This document shows, one piece after another, positions 60,930 to 64,000 of a stretch of DNA of 64,000 nt. Every line of letters starts with the position of its first letter. Positions within the stretch are counted from its first letter, which is position 1. The translations under genes were made by a program, and so were the position numbers. The notes below the pieces were generated by a model that saw only the letters and a list, made by a program, of their open reading frames with translations, was not told the origin of the DNA and did not search any database. This DNA comes from an uncultured Prolixibacteraceae bacterium (lineage in GTDB: Bacteria; Bacteroidota; Bacteroidia; Bacteroidales; Prolixibacteraceae), in NCBI GenBank assembly GCA_937915865.1, contig CALGIG010000053.1:62001-126000 (forward strand), written 5' to 3'.

Positions 60930-63900
60930 ATGAAAAAAAAGTTGAAAGTTGGGGGGTATATCATCCCGCCGTTAAAAAAACTATTAATGATTATGAAACT
61001 AACCGCTATTCTAATTTTCCTTTGGGCATTTCAGCTGACTGCAAGTGTTTACTCACAGCAGACTAAACTATCACTGAACCTAAATGACATGACCATCCGT
61101 TCTATTCTTCAATGCATTGAAAGCCAGAGCCGGTATAAGTTTCTGCTACAGGATGAACTTATAAATATTGACAGAAAAATCAATATTCAAGTTACGGACG
61201 AAACTATTAATAATGTATTGGATAAGATTTTTAGCGGTCAAAACATCAAGTATGTTATAACTGAAAAGAATCTGATAATTATTAATCCAAATGATAACAA
61301 TTTTAAACTCAATAACGCTCAGCAAAAATCTATCTCCGGTAAAGTTACAGACTCTTCTGGAGCCCCGTTGCCTGGCGTAACTGTATTGGTTAAAGGAACG
61401 AGTAATGGGACTATCACTGATTCTGAAGGTAGATATACACTTGCTAATGTTCCCGTCAATGGTTCTGTTTTGTTTTCTTTTGTAGGGATGAAATCCACAG
61501 AGGTTGCAGTTGCCGGTAAGCTTGTCATCGATATCAGTTTAATAGAAGAGACTACAGCCATTGAGGAAGTGGTAGCCGTAGGATATGGAACTGTAAAAAA
61601 GAGCGACTTAACTGGTTCTGTTGCTTCAGTTCAATCCAGAACTTTTCTGGATCAACCAACAAGTTCAACAAATTCGATACTTTCGGGACGGGCGCCTGGT
61701 GTAACTGTGCGCAGGATGAATGGCGCCCCAGGCCGGGAGTCAACTATCCGTATCAGGGGAGCAAATTCACTTTACGGTGGTAATGACCCTTTGATTGTTG
61801 TTGATGGGAACTATAGTTCTATGCCCGATGCAAACGACATAGAATCCATAGAGATTCTTAAGGATGCTTCTGCTACCGCCATTTATGGTTCGCGCGGAGC
61901 AAACGGGGTTATTTTGGTGAAGACAAAACGTGGTGCAGAAGGGAAACCTACCCTTAATTTTTATTCCAATTTTTCTTTTGACAATGTGCCGCAGCGCTAT
62001 AATATGATGAATGCGTATGAATTTGCTGAATACAACAACAGAGTTGGGGCCTATTCTTTTACTGACGACGAAATTGCATATTATAAAACGAATGGTGGAA
62101 CGAACTGGCAAAACGAGATTTTCCAAAGAGGTTTTTCTCAAACATACAAGGCTACACTTTCAGGAGGAACTAAAAATGTAAGATTTTACGTTTCTCCAGA
62201 CTATAGGAAAAGTACTGGAACTATATTAAATACAGATGCTAGTGGATATGGATTAACCTCAAAGGTAGATATGGATTTGAGTGATCGGGTTACTATACAA
62301 GTAGAGGCCAACGTAGGTCACAACGATAATTTAAATCCCGGGCTGGCATCGGGAGGTAGTAAAACATCAATTCCTCTTATGGGTGCTATAATATGGTCGC
62401 CTACAGAATCTGTTTATGAATCTGATGGCACATATAACCGTTTAGGTATAGGTACGGGAATAATGTTGAACCCGGTGTTGATGACCACAATTCTGAATAC
62501 AAATTATAGCAATTCGGGTAGTGGCATTGGTAATTTAAAAATTAGAATTATTAATGGTTTGGAACTTAACGCCAAAGGTTCTGTTGGTTTCGGTACCGGA
62601 GGAAACAGATATTTCGAAAGCAAAGAATATAATGGGGTAAATGCTAAAGCTTCACAAAGTTCTTATGAAAGTAAGTCATGGTTGGTAAACTCGTTTCTGA
62701 ACTATACAAAAACGCTTGCCAGTGTTCATAATGTTTCTGCAATGGTCGGTTTTGAAGAAACTAAAGGTAGTTCACAATCGTTAAGCGGATCTGCCGATAT
62801 ACTTCCAATCGAATCAGTAGGCTGGTATAACTTGGGACTGGCTACACCAAATATTAGTGTTGGGTCAAGCTATTCAAACAGTGCCATGAGGTCATATTTT
62901 GGACGTGTGAATTACAATTATGATTCACGCTATTATTTAACTGCCAATTTTAGAGCTGATGGTTCTTCTAAATTTAAAGGGAATAACCAGTTTGGTTATT
63001 TTCCCTCATTCTCATTGGCATGGAAGCTTTCTGAAGAAAAATTCATGAAAAATCAGAACGTGTTCCAGAATATAAAAATGAGAGGCGGTTGGGGTGTAAC
63101 AGGAAACCAGGCTATAAGCAGTTATGCAACTTATACAACTTTGGGTAACAGGGGCTTTTATTGGGGAGATGTACAACAGGCCGGATACTATGCACAGGTT
63201 GGTGGCAATCCAAACCTGAAATGGGAATCAACCAAACAATTAAATTTAGGGCTTGATTTAGCCACATTGGCTGGCCGTTTGTCGATCTCATTAGATTACT
63301 ATGATAAAAAAACTGAAGACTTATTAGCTCCTGTGTCTGTTGCTGCATACAATGGTGGTGATTCACAGTATGGGCGCAATAGTGTAATTTCCAATGTTGG
63401 TTCGGTGCGAAACCGAGGGTTTGAGTTTAATATCAATTATAATTTAATCAATAATCAAAGTTTCAAGTACGACATTAATTTGAATGGCGCTTTCAACCGG
63501 AATAAAGTACTCGATCTTGGCGAACAATCTATAATTTATGGGGCTACGTATGCCAGTGGGCTTTCTTCTTTAAGTCCGTTTGTGTTAAAACCCGGAGAGC
63601 CTATTGGTACTATTTATGGATTGAAATACCTGGGTATATGGCAGAAAGATGAAGCTGCAGAGGCCGCTAAGTACCAACAGGAACCTGGCGATTACAAATA
63701 TGAAGATTTGAACGGAGATTACAATTACGGTTCGGAAGACAGCCAGGTTATAGGCCATACAAATCCTTCTTTCACATGGGGTTTTAATAACCATTTTTCT
63801 TACAAAAATTTTGACTTTAATGTATTGTTTGAGGGAGTACATGGACGTGATGTGATGAACTGGTCGTATATGGTAGCAGCTGAACGTATCGATTTTAAGC

Positions 63901-64000
63901 AATTATATACGCTACGGGAATCAAGAAACCGTTGGACAGAAGATACTCCTAATGCAAAATTTGCAAAGATTGGGACTTCAAATAAATTAACCCCTAATTC
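60930..64000 (+). CDS. SusC/RagA-family TonB-dependent transporter with STN domain (3' end outside window)
   Basis: The frame opens at ATG 60930 and is uninterrupted to the window end: 1023 complete codons. Order: leader (LMIMKLTAILIFLWAFQLTA), STN domain (about 45-115, LSLNLNDMTIRSILQCIES), carboxypeptidase-regulatory-like domain (SGKVTDSSGAPLPGVTVLVK), plug (VAVGYGTVKKSDLTGSVASV; IEILKDASATAIYGSRGANG) and most of the barrel, including GNQFGYFPSFSLAWKLSEE. It pairs with the sigma/FecR genes upstream. A susD is expected just beyond the window. Confidence 0.95.
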   Translation, partial: MKKKLKVGGYIIPPLKKLLMIMKLTAILIFLWAFQLTASVYSQQTKLSLNLNDMTIRSILQCIESQSRYKFLLQDELINIDRKINIQVTDETINNVLDKIFSGQNIKYVITEKNLIIINPNDNNFKLNNAQQKSISGKVTDSSGAPLPGVTVLVKGTSNGTITDSEGRYTLANVPVNGSVLFSFVGMKSTEVAVAGKLVIDISLIEETTAIEEVVAVGYGTVKKSDLTGSVASVQSRTFLDQPTSSTNSILSGRAPGVTVRRMNGAPGRESTIRIRGANSLYGGNDPLIVVDGNYSSMPDANDIESIEILKDASATAIYGSRGANGVILVKTKRGAEGKPTLNFYSNFSFDNVPQRYNMMNAYEFAEYNNRVGAYSFTDDEIAYYKTNGGTNWQNEIFQRGFSQTYKATLSGGTKNVRFYVSPDYRKSTGTILNTDASGYGLTSKVDMDLSDRVTIQVEANVGHNDNLNPGLASGGSKTSIPLMGAIIWSPTESVYESDGTYNRLGIGTGIMLNPVLMTTILNTNYSNSGSGIGNLKIRIINGLELNAKGSVGFGTGGNRYFESKEYNGVNAKASQSSYESKSWLVNSFLNYTKTLASVHNVSAMVGFEETKGSSQSLSGSADILPIESVGWYNLGLATPNISVGSSYSNSAMRSYFGRVNYNYDSRYYLTANFRADGSSKFKGNNQFGYFPSFSLAWKLSEEKFMKNQNVFQNIKMRGGWGVTGNQAISSYATYTTLGNRGFYWGDVQQAGYYAQVGGNPNLKWESTKQLNLGLDLATLAGRLSISLDYYDKKTEDLLAPVSVAAYNGGDSQYGRNSVISNVGSVRNRGFEFNINYNLINNQSFKYDINLNGAFNRNKVLDLGEQSIIYGATYASGLSSLSPFVLKPGEPIGTIYGLKYLGIWQKDEAAEAAKYQQEPGDYKYEDLNGDYNYGSEDSQVIGHTNPSFTWGFNNHFSYKNFDFNVLFEGVHGRDVMNWSYMVAAERIDFKQLYTLRESRNRWTEDTPNAKFAKIGTSNKLTPN

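Noticed and set aside
1..64000. CRISPR arrays, tRNA or rRNA genes
   Set aside because: No regularly spaced direct repeats and no cloverleaf- or rRNA-like sequence were noticed on either strand.

Overview
The window comes from a member of the Bacteroidota, most likely a Bacteroidales/Marinilabiliales-type saccharolytic organism. The evidence is three SusC/SusD-type loci, each with an ECF sigma factor and a FecR-like anti-sigma factor where its start is visible, very low use of Shine-Dalgarno sites, TAnnTTTG-type promoter sequence, and AT-rich intergenic DNA. Every gene I can support lies on the + strand.

Region 1 (1-13571) is the end of a polysaccharide utilisation locus (PUL A). It has a SusD missing its N terminus, a small secreted orphan, a GH105-type unsaturated uronyl hydrolase, an SGNH esterase, two large secreted enzymes of toroid/heparinase-like appearance and a GH141-like beta-helix enzyme, closed by a strong terminator. 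Region 2 (13636-37794) is PUL B: ECF sigma, FecR, SusC with an STN signalling domain, SusD, terminator, then GH2, GH29 fucosidase, sialate-O-acetylesterase-like esterase, GH92 mannosidase, alpha/beta hydrolase, a decayed gene, a TIG/beta-helix protein, an SGNH esterase and a second GH88/GH105-like enzyme. Together they suggest breakdown of an acetylated heteropolysaccharide containing uronic acid, fucose and probably mannose. The exact substrate cannot be read from the sequence.

Region 3 (about 37.9-59.0 kb) is a roughly 21 kb island inserted between PUL B and PUL C, and is the most interesting part. It is bounded by two decayed IS200-type transposase remnants in the same orientation that share a 77-bp stretch (three mismatches) including the same nonsense codon. 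It begins with a sigma factor whose stop overlaps the start of an anti-sigma-like/C39-like cysteine peptidase fusion. Then follow a dynamin-like GTPase, an Hsp70-type ATPase whose substrate-binding domain is replaced by a zinc ribbon, two zinc-ribbon membrane proteins, a second dynamin-like GTPase, a GrpE-like protein, and a run of proteins that share an N-terminal zinc-ribbon module but carry different C-terminal parts: membrane helices, a repeat region, a FISUMP domain, a seven-bladed WD40 propeller, and two FGE/C-type-lectin-fold domains. The C-terminal ends of the two FGE proteins look like the variable regions of diversity-generating retroelement (DGR) targets: the differing residues sit almost entirely at NNC/NNT codons. 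No reverse transcriptase or template repeat is present in the window. The island ends with a basic hypothetical protein, a 5'-deoxynucleotidase-like HAD protein, a NADAR-domain protein, a WG-repeat protein and a small secreted protein.

My reading, as inference, is that the island encodes a sigma-controlled chaperone/dynamin/zinc-ribbon system at or near the membrane, with interchangeable and partly hypervariable sensor domains, possibly a biological-conflict or stress-sensing system. Region 4 (59187-64000) is the start of PUL C: promoter, ECF sigma, FecR, hairpin, and a SusC that runs off the window.
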